The notes below the pieces were generated by a model. The model did not search any database, was not told where the DNA came from, and saw nothing but the letters and a program-made list of their open reading frames with translations. Shown here one piece after another: positions 1 to 5,106 of a stretch of 5,706 bases of DNA (position 1 is its first letter; each line of letters starts with the position of its first letter). The position numbers and the translations under genes were made by a program. The DNA comes from Alphaproteobacteria bacterium (GTDB lineage Bacteria; Pseudomonadota; Alphaproteobacteria; Sphingomonadales; Rhodothalassiaceae): positions 1 to 5,706 of the forward strand of contig RFKS01000166.1 in NCBI GenBank assembly GCA_003694205.1. Reading direction: 5' to 3'.

Positions 1-97
1 CCTGATGACCGCGGTGAAAGCCGTCGAAATTGCCGAGCGCGGCGACGCAGGGCCTGAACGCGCGGTCAAGATCCCGGGGATGGCGTACGATGTCCAC
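1..97 (-). CDS. ribF: RibF N-terminus (bifunctional riboflavin kinase/FAD synthetase), cut by the left edge
   Basis: RibF phosphorylates riboflavin to FMN and then adenylylates FMN to FAD in the cytoplasm. Only the first 32 codons are present, read right to left. They give an N-terminus beginning (M)DIVRHPRDLDRAF, followed by LGNFDGFHRGHQ at residues 21-32. This is the hallmark start of the FAD synthetase nucleotidyltransferase domain; H28-R-G-H31 is the HxGH nucleotide-binding motif. One small departure is Phe27 where Val is usual (GNFDGVHxGH). The start is GTG at 97-95, with a GAGGGA Shine-Dalgarno at 113-108, 10 nt upstream. The frame stays open further upstream, but that stretch (98-304) is low-complexity Arg/Pro/Ala and does not resemble RibF. 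The gene is divergent from cheY and on the same strand as the HAD, EAL and kinase genes. The family call is secure; the exact start is likely but not proven. Confidence 0.88.
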   Translation of the reverse strand, partial: MDIVRHPRDLDRAFRPCVAALGNFDGFHRGHQ

Positions 98-363
98 GAA
101 CAGATCGTCCCTCGATGGGGGCTCGGGCCGGGCAGGACCGTCGCCCCGCGTCAAACCGCCGGCCGCCGGCCGCGGCGCGCGCAGCTTTAGCAGCACCACC
201 CGCAGGCGACAAGGCGGCGCCCGCAGCGCATTTCGTCGCGGCAAATCGCATGCATCGCAATTAACCAGTTTTTTAGAGGCCGCGACATAGGGTGCCATTT
301 CCATTCACCGGCGGGGTCGGCCCCCGCCCGATCACAAGCGTTTTGCCAAGGGTTTGCAGGAAT
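98..363. promoter_or_regulatory. Divergent ribF-cheY intergenic region
   Basis: This 266-nt stretch separates the ribF start from the cheY start and should contain both promoters. I see no convincing gene in it. At 156-175 there is a very GC-rich run with two tandem copies of CCGCCGG followed by CCGCGG. The composition turns AT-richer around 250-275, where the CtrA-like box lies; that is the likeliest control region for cheY. I could not identify a good -35/-10 pair for either gene, nor a FliA-type flagellar promoter. Confidence 0.5.
261..275 (+). promoter_or_regulatory. CtrA-like box upstream of cheY (TTAA-N7-TTTA)
   Basis: The sequence reads TTAACC at 261-266 and TTTA at 272-275, so TTAA-N7-TTTA. 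It matches the alphaproteobacterial CtrA consensus TTAA-N7-TTAA at 7 of 8 fixed positions. It lies 88 nt upstream of the cheY start codon. CtrA controls motility genes in many alphaproteobacteria, so the placement makes sense. AT-rich intergenic DNA produces such near matches by chance, so this is a candidate only. Confidence 0.35.
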
Positions 364-750
364 ATGGCGGTAGACAAGACGATGCCGATCCTCATCGTCG
401 ACGATTACAAGACGATGCTCCGGATCGTCCGCAATCTGCTCAAACAGCTCGGCTTCGACAATGTCGACGAAGCCACCGACGGGGCGCAGGCACTCGAGAA
501 GCTGCGTTCGAGGAATTACGGGCTGGTCATCTCCGACTGGAACATGGAGCCAATGACCGGCTATGAGCTGCTCAAGGAAGTGCGCGCGGACTCCCAGCTC
601 AAGGCCACACCCTTCATCATGGTGACGGCCGAATCCAAGACCGACAATGTCATCGCGGCCAAGAAGGCGGGTGTGAACAATTACATCGTCAAGCCCTTCA
701 ACGCGGCCACGCTGAAACAGAAGTTGACGGCCGTTCTGGGAGAGTTCTGA
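364..750 (+). CDS. cheY: CheY chemotaxis response regulator
   Basis: This is a stand-alone receiver domain of 128 residues, the usual CheY length. When phosphorylated by CheA, CheY binds the flagellar switch protein FliM and changes rotor behaviour. All catalytic residues are present: acidic pair D13/D14 (LIVDDY), phospho-acceptor D58 (ISDWNMEP), T88 (VTAES), aromatic switch Y107 and K110 (KPF). No output domain follows. The ATG at 364 is chosen because the MAVDKxMPILIVDDY start is typical of alphaproteobacterial CheY. AAGGG at 348-352 and AGGA at 358-361 precede it; neither is ideally spaced. An in-frame GTG at 292 would add 24 residues with no family resemblance. The cheZ-like gene follows after 2 nt, so the two are almost certainly co-transcribed. 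No cheA, mcp or cheW is nearby, so the pair is detached from a main che cluster within this window. Confidence 0.93.
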   Translation: MAVDKTMPILIVDDYKTMLRIVRNLLKQLGFDNVDEATDGAQALEKLRSRNYGLVISDWNMEPMTGYELLKEVRADSQLKATPFIMVTAESKTDNVIAAKKAGVNNYIVKPFNAATLKQKLTAVLGEF

Positions 751-752
751 CC

Positions 753-1613
753 ATGGGTGCGGAAGAGCTTCCGCAGAAGATCGAGGCCCTCGTCGATCAT
801 TTGCGCACCAAGCGCGACCAGGAGTTCGCGCTCGCCGATGTCGCATCGGTGACCGAGGTCCTGATCGGCACCATGCGCGCCTATTTCCGGAGCATCGACA
901 CCAAGATCTACCGCGAGTGCCGCACCCTCAGCGACTATATCTCGAACGCCCGCAAGGAGATCGCGTCGCTCGAGCCGCACGATCTTGAAAGTGCCCGCAT
1001 CCCGCGCGCCGGCATGGAGCTCGACGCGATCGTGCAGCAGACCGAGGAAGCCACCAACACGATCATGGAGTCGGCGGAAGCGATCATGGCCGCCGATCCG
1101 GCCGATGTCGAAGCCTTCCAGGCCATTGTGCAGGACAAGATCGTCAAGATTTTCGAGGCCTGTTCCTTTCAGGACATCACCGGACAGCGCATCTCCAAGG
1201 TTGTGCAAACGCTGTCCTTCGTCGAGGGTCGAATCAACGAGTTGCGCAGCCTGCTCGGCGTCAGCGAGGACGACGTCGCGGCGGCAAGGTCGGTGGCAGA
1301 GCAAGCAGAGCCGGCCGATCCGCTGCTGCGCGGGCCGGCGCTCGAGGGCGAGGGCATGGCGCAGGACGAGATCGACGCGCTGATCAATAGCGAGGCATCG
1401 GCTGATTCCCCGGGGCCAGACGAAAAGAAGCCCGCAAAGAAAGCGCGGAAAACGTCCCCAAAATCTCCGGCCAAGAACAAGAAAAAGGCCGCGGCCTCCG
1501 CGAATGGTCGCGCTGGCAAGGCTGACAAGGCAGCTCCTGCCGAAACACAGCCGGTGCCGGATGCCGCGTCGGCGAGCGTCGGCCAGGACGAGATTGACGC
1601 CCTGTTCGACTGA
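753..1613 (+). CDS. cheZ: CheZ-like CheY-P phosphatase with a long basic tail and two QDEIDAL peptides
   Basis: CheZ speeds dephosphorylation of CheY-P by inserting a Gln side chain into the CheY active site. The predicted protein has 286 residues. Residues about 1-170 form a helical core. Residues 138-151 (SFQDITGQRISKVV) carry the CheZ signature: D141 and Q145 correspond to E. coli D143 and catalytic Q147. Beyond about 170 the chain looks disordered. QDEIDALIN (204-212) is followed by a Lys/Ala/Pro/Ser-rich stretch (225-262) and then QDEIDALFD (278-286) at the extreme C-terminus. E. coli CheZ also ends in a CheY-binding helix, and FliM starts with a near-identical CheY-binding SQxEIDALL peptide, so both copies are probable CheY docking sites. 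The start is an ATG 2 nt after cheY, with GGGAGAG at 738-744. The stop lies only 15 nt from that of the convergent HAD gene. A GCGGCCGC palindrome (1616-1623) sits in the gap, but I see no clear terminator. Confidence 0.85.
   Translation: MGAEELPQKIEALVDHLRTKRDQEFALADVASVTEVLIGTMRAYFRSIDTKIYRECRTLSDYISNARKEIASLEPHDLESARIPRAGMELDAIVQQTEEATNTIMESAEAIMAADPADVEAFQAIVQDKIVKIFEACSFQDITGQRISKVVQTLSFVEGRINELRSLLGVSEDDVAAARSVAEQAEPADPLLRGPALEGEGMAQDEIDALINSEASADSPGPDEKKPAKKARKTSPKSPAKNKKKAAASANGRAGKADKAAPAETQPVPDAASASVGQDEIDALFD
1359..1610 (+). other. Duplicated FliM-like docking peptide in the CheZ tail
   Basis: Two copies of QDEIDAL, at codons 204-210 and 278-284, flank the basic linker of the CheZ-like protein. 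Over these 21 nt the DNA copies differ only at two synonymous third positions (ATC/ATT and GCG/GCC). Each is preceded by a small residue (Ala or Gly) and followed by a hydrophobic residue (Ile or Phe). The pattern is that of the CheY-binding N-terminus of FliM. The second copy is the exact C-terminus of the protein, where E. coli CheZ carries its own CheY-binding helix. Confidence 0.75.
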
Positions 1614-1628
1614 TTGCGGCCGCCCCTT

Positions 1629-2483
1629 TTACCAGATGAGCCTCCGCAAACGGTAATCCGGCGCCACCCGGTGTGCCTCCTCCACCGCGTTCCGGCCCCG
1701 GGCCGCGATGTCGGCGCCATGAATTCCCGATTCGATGAAGAGGCTGTCGAGGCCCTCGCGACGCGCGCCGGCGATATCGGTCACCAGGCTGTCGCCGATG
1801 ACGAGAATGGCGTTGTCGGGCACCGCCTCGCCCGCCATCTCGGCGAAGAAGCGGCGGCAGGCTTCATAAGCGGGCGGTGCCGGCTTGCCCAGCCAGTGCA
1901 CCGGGCCGCCCAGACCCGCATAAAGGTCAGCCACCGCGCCGGCGCAAATCTCCTCGCGACCGCCGTGGATCACGATCCGGTCGGGATTGGCGCACAAGAG
2001 GGGCACGCGTCGTCGCGCCGCGGGCATGAGCAGCTCGCGATGCGCCTCCACCTCCGGCATCGAGAGGCCGGTCGCGATGATGACATCCGCCTCCGCCGGC
2101 GCATCCGAAAACGCGAGGGGCAGGCCGGCGAGCGTGTCGGAATCCTCCGCCGGACCGAGGTGCCAGGCCCGGGCGCCGGCGAAGGTCCGGCACACCATGT
2201 CGCGGACAAGGTCGCCCGAAGTGATGAGCCCGTCGATCACCTGCGCGTCGATGCCGCGCCGCGCGATTGCCGGCCCGACGGTCGACGAGGGGCGCGGCGC
2301 ATTCGACAGGATGACGACATGGCCGCCGGTGTCACGAAAGCGCCGCAAGGCCTCGAGCGCCTCGGGAAAGGCCCGCCGCCCGTCATAGAGCACGCCCCAC
2401 AGGTCGCAGATGAGGCAGCGGTACCTGTCGGCAAGTACCGCCAGTCCTTTCGGCCTCTTCCTTCTACCCGTGTCGCCGCTCAC
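1629..2483 (-). CDS. TIGR01459-type HAD-superfamily (subclass IIA) hydrolase
   Basis: This is a predicted cytoplasmic phosphatase-like protein of 284 residues; its substrate is unknown. HAD motifs occur in order: motif I CDLWGVLYDG (D27 nucleophile), motif II SNAPRPS (S60), motif III K200 in GKPAPPAY, and motif IV GDSLVTDIAGA (D231, D236). The IIA cap lies between motifs II and III, as in NagD-type proteins. The second Asp of the usual DxD motif I, the general acid/base, is Trp29. The DxWGV form is, as I recall, typical of this family. The start is the GTG at 2483, which overlaps the EAL gene stop by 4 nt (GTGA). There is little Shine-Dalgarno signal, so translation is probably coupled. It ends tail-to-tail with cheZ. 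Alphaproteobacterial genomes often place this family beside ribF, which here lies just beyond the cheYZ pair. A phosphate-ester role in flavin metabolism is possible but unsupported by sequence. Confidence 0.85.
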   Translation of the reverse strand: MSGDTGRRKRPKGLAVLADRYRCLICDLWGVLYDGRRAFPEALEALRRFRDTGGHVVILSNAPRPSSTVGPAIARRGIDAQVIDGLITSGDLVRDMVCRTFAGARAWHLGPAEDSDTLAGLPLAFSDAPAEADVIIATGLSMPEVEAHRELLMPAARRRVPLLCANPDRIVIHGGREEICAGAVADLYAGLGGPVHWLGKPAPPAYEACRRFFAEMAGEAVPDNAILVIGDSLVTDIAGARREGLDSLFIESGIHGADIAARGRNAVEEAHRVAPDYRLRRLIW

Positions 2484-3661
2484 GAGGCTGTGCGCGCGTC
2501 TGCCGTGGCGGAAGGGTCCTCGCGACTCAGCCGCGGCTCACCGAAGAGATAGCCCTGCGCCAGCCGGATGTCGTGATCGAGGAGATCGAGCACCTGACCC
2601 TCGGCCTCCACTTTGGTGGCGACGAGGGCGACGTCATGCTCCGCCAGTGCCTCGCGCAGCTTCCGCGGCGGCACGCCACCCTCGCGCAACAGCAGGTCGA
2701 CATCGATCTTGACGAAGCTGACATGCTCGGCGGCGAGCGCAGCGGGATCGAGATCGGGATCGTCGACCTGGTCGATGGCAAACCGGTAGCCCTCCTCGGC
2801 AAGCGCGCCGAGCTGGCGCAGTGTGTCGCGCGGGATTTCCCGGAACTCCCGCTGCGAGAATTCGAAGACGAGGCGCCGCGCGAGCTCCCTGTTGCCGCGC
2901 ATATAGTCCATGAACTGGGGGAAGAACTCGGCATCGCTGACCGAGCGTTCGGAAATGTTGCAGAAGAAGCGCACCTTGGGGCGCCGGTGTCCGAGCTTGC
3001 GGATAAGCTGGATGCAGCGGAAGAGGAGAAGATTGTCCAGTGTCCCGATGAGGCCCGAGCTCTCGGCGAGGGGCAGAAATTCGTTCGGGTAAAGGATATG
3101 CCCTTCGGGATCGCGCACCCGCGAAAAGCACTCATAATGCGCCGCACGCCGCGCCGGCAGCGCTACCGTCGGCTGCAGATAGAGATCGATGCGGTTCTCC
3201 GCCACCGCATTGCGGATGATCTCGTCGAGATCGGGGGGTTCGACCGCGGTCCGCGTCCGGTCCTGCGCGCCTCCCCCCGGCCTGGCCGACGGCCCGCCCG
3301 GTGTTCCACGGCGGGTCACGATCTGGCCGAGCAGGGTCTGCAGCACGCGCATCTCCTGGATCATCTCGGCCGACCGGCTGTCGGCGTCGCCGCTCCGGTC
3401 CTCGAGCGATTTCAGATCCTGCCGCAGCACATCCAGCCGTGCCGTCGTCTGGGCGACCCCGCTCTCGAGGCGCGAAAGCCGGCGCGCAAGCTGATGGAAC
3501 GACCATGCCTCGAGAGCGGCAAGCACAAGCACGGCCGCCGCCAACGCGGCCACGGACACGAGCCAGACCGGCCACCCGGTGAGGCCGGGCAGCACGACCG
3601 CAGCGGCCAGCCCGAGCGCCAAGACGGCAAGAAAAATCAGGATATTGGTGATAAGCGCCAC
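2480..3661 (-). CDS. Membrane-anchored coiled-coil protein with degenerate EAL domain, TipF-like
   Basis: The predicted inner-membrane protein has 393 residues. Two hydrophobic segments (about 5-25 and 30-50) are followed by a likely coiled coil (about 55-115), a Gly/Pro/Arg linker (116-142), and an EAL domain (about 143-376). Catalytic EAL domains hydrolyse c-di-GMP. Several metal or ligand positions are kept here: E177 (in ECF, replacing EAL), N235, E267, D297, K318, E352 and Q369 (QGYLFGEP). The DDFG motif is D297-Q298-V, and the general-base Glu of AEGVE is T349 (ATKVE). It is therefore probably a c-di-GMP receptor or scaffold rather than a phosphodiesterase. Two TMs, a coiled coil and a non-catalytic EAL match Caulobacter TipF, which positions the flagellum at the pole; orthology is unproven. 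The start is a GTG with GGAA 6 nt upstream. It lies 33 nt after the kinase gene and overlaps the HAD gene by 4 nt, so all three probably form one operon. Confidence 0.82.
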   Translation of the reverse strand: MALITNILIFLAVLALGLAAAVVLPGLTGWPVWLVSVAALAAAVLVLAALEAWSFHQLARRLSRLESGVAQTTARLDVLRQDLKSLEDRSGDADSRSAEMIQEMRVLQTLLGQIVTRRGTPGGPSARPGGGAQDRTRTAVEPPDLDEIIRNAVAENRIDLYLQPTVALPARRAAHYECFSRVRDPEGHILYPNEFLPLAESSGLIGTLDNLLLFRCIQLIRKLGHRRPKVRFFCNISERSVSDAEFFPQFMDYMRGNRELARRLVFEFSQREFREIPRDTLRQLGALAEEGYRFAIDQVDDPDLDPAALAAEHVSFVKIDVDLLLREGGVPPRKLREALAEHDVALVATKVEAEGQVLDLLDHDIRLAQGYLFGEPRLSREDPSATADARTAS

Positions 3662-3694
3662 GGCATGTTCCGATTGCGAGGATCGGCGCCAAGA

Positions 3695-4963
3695 CTAGCC
3701 CGCCCCGCCCGGTATGTCACGACCAAGAGGGAGCCCGTTGCATCCCACGTCCCCGGAGTGGGACGGGTCGTTGCGGAGTGAAAGGCGATCGGCAGGAAAA
3801 TGGATGACGCAGCGCGAACGCTGCCCGTCATCTGTCGCACCGATCGAAAAACGTCCGCCGAGGCGTTCGACAATGGCCTTGACCATCGGCAGGCCGGCGC
3901 AGGAGCGCCGCGTGTCACTGACCATGACGTCGCGGCCGTCGTCATTGGCGAGCACGGCAGACTCGACGTCGGCGCGCGTCAGGACTGCACCGTCGTCGTC
4001 CACCCGAAGGACGAGCCCGCCATCCTCCGCGCGGCCGAGGGCGACATCGATGACGCTTCCCCGGGGCGCACCGCGCAGCGCGAAATCGACCAGGGCGTCG
4101 CCGAGACGTGTGATCTCGCGCGCATCGGCCGCGAGCCGTGGCAGGCGCGAGCTTGCCTGCAAGACGATCCGCTGCCCTTGCCGTTCGGCGCTCACTTCCG
4201 CCGCGCCGATCGCCCGCTCGATGATGCTCGCGAGATCGACCGATTCGGTCGTGGATAGCGTGTCACCGCGCCCCGCCTCCGCCACGGCCAAAAGGTCCTC
4301 GATCCGCATCAGGAGCTCGCGCCCGGCAGCCGAGATGTCGCGCGCATAGCCGCGATAGCGGCCGAGATCGGCCTGCTCGGCGGGCATTGCTCCCATGAGT
4401 TCGGCAAAGCCCAGTATGCCGTTGAGCGGCGTCCTGAGCTCATGGCTCATGCGGGCAAGAATCCGTTGCCGCGCCTCGCGTGCAGCATCACGCTCGCGTT
4501 GCGCCGCGATCAGCGCCTCGTGCAGCGACTCCGTCTCGCGCCGGAAGATGGCGACCATGCGCGGATGCCGCGGATCGCGGCCAATCGGACGCAGGGTGAG
4601 GCTGCCCGCCACGGCCGCGCCGTCGGCGGCGCGCAGCGCGAGCTGCACGCGCACCCCCTCCTGGCGGGCGATGGCCTGCCCCAGCCGGCGGACCTCGTCG
4701 GGCGCCCGGCGGGCATCGAGAAGGGTCAGAAAATTGCGGCCGACGAGCCTCGGCCGCGTGCGACCGAGCCAGGCGAGAAGGGTCGGATTGACGTCCGAGA
4801 CGCGTAGCAACATGCGGTCGAGATCGAGGTCGAGAATGAAGATTCCCGCCTCGCACTCCTCGAACACCGCGTCGAACAGGCCGCTGCTCGCAAGGCCGGA
4901 GCGCAGGGCCGGAAATTCGAGCGGCTCGAACCGCGTGTCGGCGTCCCCCCTCATCCGCTGCAT
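3695..4963 (-). CDS. Soluble PAS-HisKA histidine kinase-like protein with degenerate ATP-binding domain
   Basis: The predicted protein has 422 residues and no membrane segment. It has a PAS-like sensor region (about 30-140), a charged helical linker (141-170), a HisKA dimerisation/phosphotransfer domain with H-box SHELRTPLNGILGF (H174), and a C-terminal HATPase-like fold (about 240-392). The H-box resembles the PleC/DivJ group. The ATP-binding boxes are badly eroded. Aligned from ADxR (279-282), the N-box Asn residues are A290 and F294. G1 is DDGAV (323-327), with Val for the second Gly. G2 is RSCAGLPM (353-360) against the usual GTGLGLPL. It may be a pseudokinase, or a phosphotransferase in the style of ChpT. 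The ATG at 4963 is chosen because AGGGAAGGGG (4976-4967) precedes it; in-frame ATGs at 4987, 5011 and 5029 would run coding sequence through the inverted repeat. It is first in the kinase-EAL-HAD operon. Confidence 0.85.
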   Translation of the reverse strand: MQRMRGDADTRFEPLEFPALRSGLASSGLFDAVFEECEAGIFILDLDLDRMLLRVSDVNPTLLAWLGRTRPRLVGRNFLTLLDARRAPDEVRRLGQAIARQEGVRVQLALRAADGAAVAGSLTLRPIGRDPRHPRMVAIFRRETESLHEALIAAQRERDAAREARQRILARMSHELRTPLNGILGFAELMGAMPAEQADLGRYRGYARDISAAGRELLMRIEDLLAVAEAGRGDTLSTTESVDLASIIERAIGAAEVSAERQGQRIVLQASSRLPRLAADAREITRLGDALVDFALRGAPRGSVIDVALGRAEDGGLVLRVDDDGAVLTRADVESAVLANDDGRDVMVSDTRRSCAGLPMVKAIVERLGGRFSIGATDDGQRSRCVIHFPADRLSLRNDPSHSGDVGCNGLPLGRDIPGGAG

Positions 4964-4966
4964 CGT

Positions 4967-4976
4967 CCCCTTCCCT
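4967..4976 (-). promoter_or_regulatory. Ribosome binding site that sets the kinase start
   Basis: Read on the minus strand, AGGGAAGGGG ends 3 nt before the ATG at 4963; its inner GGGAA ends 7 nt before it. It is the only strong purine-rich Shine-Dalgarno near the candidate starts. A second ATG three codons later (4954) could also be served by it. Confidence 0.65.
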
Positions 4977-4988
4977 GATCCATACATT

Positions 4989-5053
4989 GAGTCGGACTCC
5001 AAGGAATTCATGCAAACTCTTGGAGTCACGCACGAATCACTTCATCCCGAATC
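4989..5053. promoter_or_regulatory. Cluster of five GANTC (CcrM-type) methylation sites
   Basis: GANTC occurs at 4989-4993 (GAGTC), 4995-4999 (GACTC), 5023-5027 (GAGTC), 5034-5038 (GAATC) and 5049-5053 (GAATC). I count about 13 others in the remaining 5.6 kb, so five in 65 bp is a strong local excess. In alphaproteobacteria GANTC is methylated by the cell-cycle methyltransferase CcrM, and the methylated sites are read by GcrA at sigma70 promoters. The site at 5049 overlaps the proposed -10 of the kinase operon. Methylation-linked, cell-cycle-dependent transcription of that operon, and possibly of the AsmA-like gene, is the natural reading. Confidence 0.65.
4995..5027. repeat. Perfect 9-bp inverted repeat (GACTCCAAG-N15-CTTGGAGTC)
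   Basis: The arms at 4995-5003 and 5019-5027 are exact reverse complements, separated by 15 nt containing GAATTC. The arm centres are 24 bp apart, roughly two helical turns, which would suit a dimeric repressor. In the kinase mRNA leader the repeat would also fold into a 9-bp stem 32 nt upstream of the start codon. Each arm contains a GANTC site, so methylation could influence protein binding. Confidence 0.6.
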
Positions 5054-5079
5054 ATTGCCGAATGTGAACGTCCGATCAA
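5051..5079 (-). promoter_or_regulatory. Candidate sigma70-type promoter of the kinase-EAL-HAD operon
   Basis: On the minus strand, TTGATC (5079-5074) and AATGAT (5056-5051) are separated by exactly 17 nt, each matching 4 of 6 consensus bases. Transcription would start near 5045 and give a leader of about 80 nt containing the inverted repeat. A GANTC site overlaps the -10, and a CtrA-like box lies just upstream of the -35. Confidence 0.4.
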
Positions 5080-5087
5080 GAGACACG

Positions 5088-5106
5088 TTTACCTTTTTTT
5101 AACCAT
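5088..5106 (+). promoter_or_regulatory. CtrA-like box with TTAACCAT half-site
   Basis: TTTA (5088-5091), seven bases, then TTAA (5099-5102) matches TTAA-N7-TTAA with one mismatch. The second half continues as TTAACCAT (5099-5106), the octamer form of the Caulobacter CtrA half-site. It sits 9 bp upstream of the proposed kinase -35 and about 65 bp upstream of the AsmA-like start, so it could act on either gene. A T-run inside the spacer makes a chance match easier. Confidence 0.4.

Noticed and set aside
292..363. Extended cheY start at GTG 292
   Set aside because: The added 24 residues do not resemble CheY, and the usual alphaproteobacterial CheY N-terminus begins at the ATG at 364.
187..846. 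Minus-strand open frame spanning cheY
   Set aside because: It overlaps all of cheY and the start of cheZ, whose motifs are unambiguous. Its own product shows no domain.
1616..1623. GCGGCCGC palindrome as a bidirectional terminator between cheZ and HAD
   Set aside because: It is only an 8-bp palindrome without a loop, and just four T residues follow. It does not form a convincing intrinsic terminator.
1614..2552. Long plus-strand open frame opposite the HAD gene
   Set aside because: The minus strand carries all four HAD motifs in order. The plus frame is Arg/His/Ala-rich with no recognisable domain, as expected for GC-rich antisense shadow frames.
2573..3781. About 400-codon plus-strand open frame opposite the EAL gene
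   Set aside because: The minus strand encodes a coherent TM-coiled coil-EAL protein with conserved residues. The plus frame is a codon-aligned antisense shadow and runs across the kinase-EAL gap.
4964..5029. Extended kinase start at ATG 5029, 5011 or 4987
   Set aside because: The strong Shine-Dalgarno lies directly before the ATG at 4963. The upstream part contains the inverted repeat and GANTC cluster, consistent with an untranslated leader.
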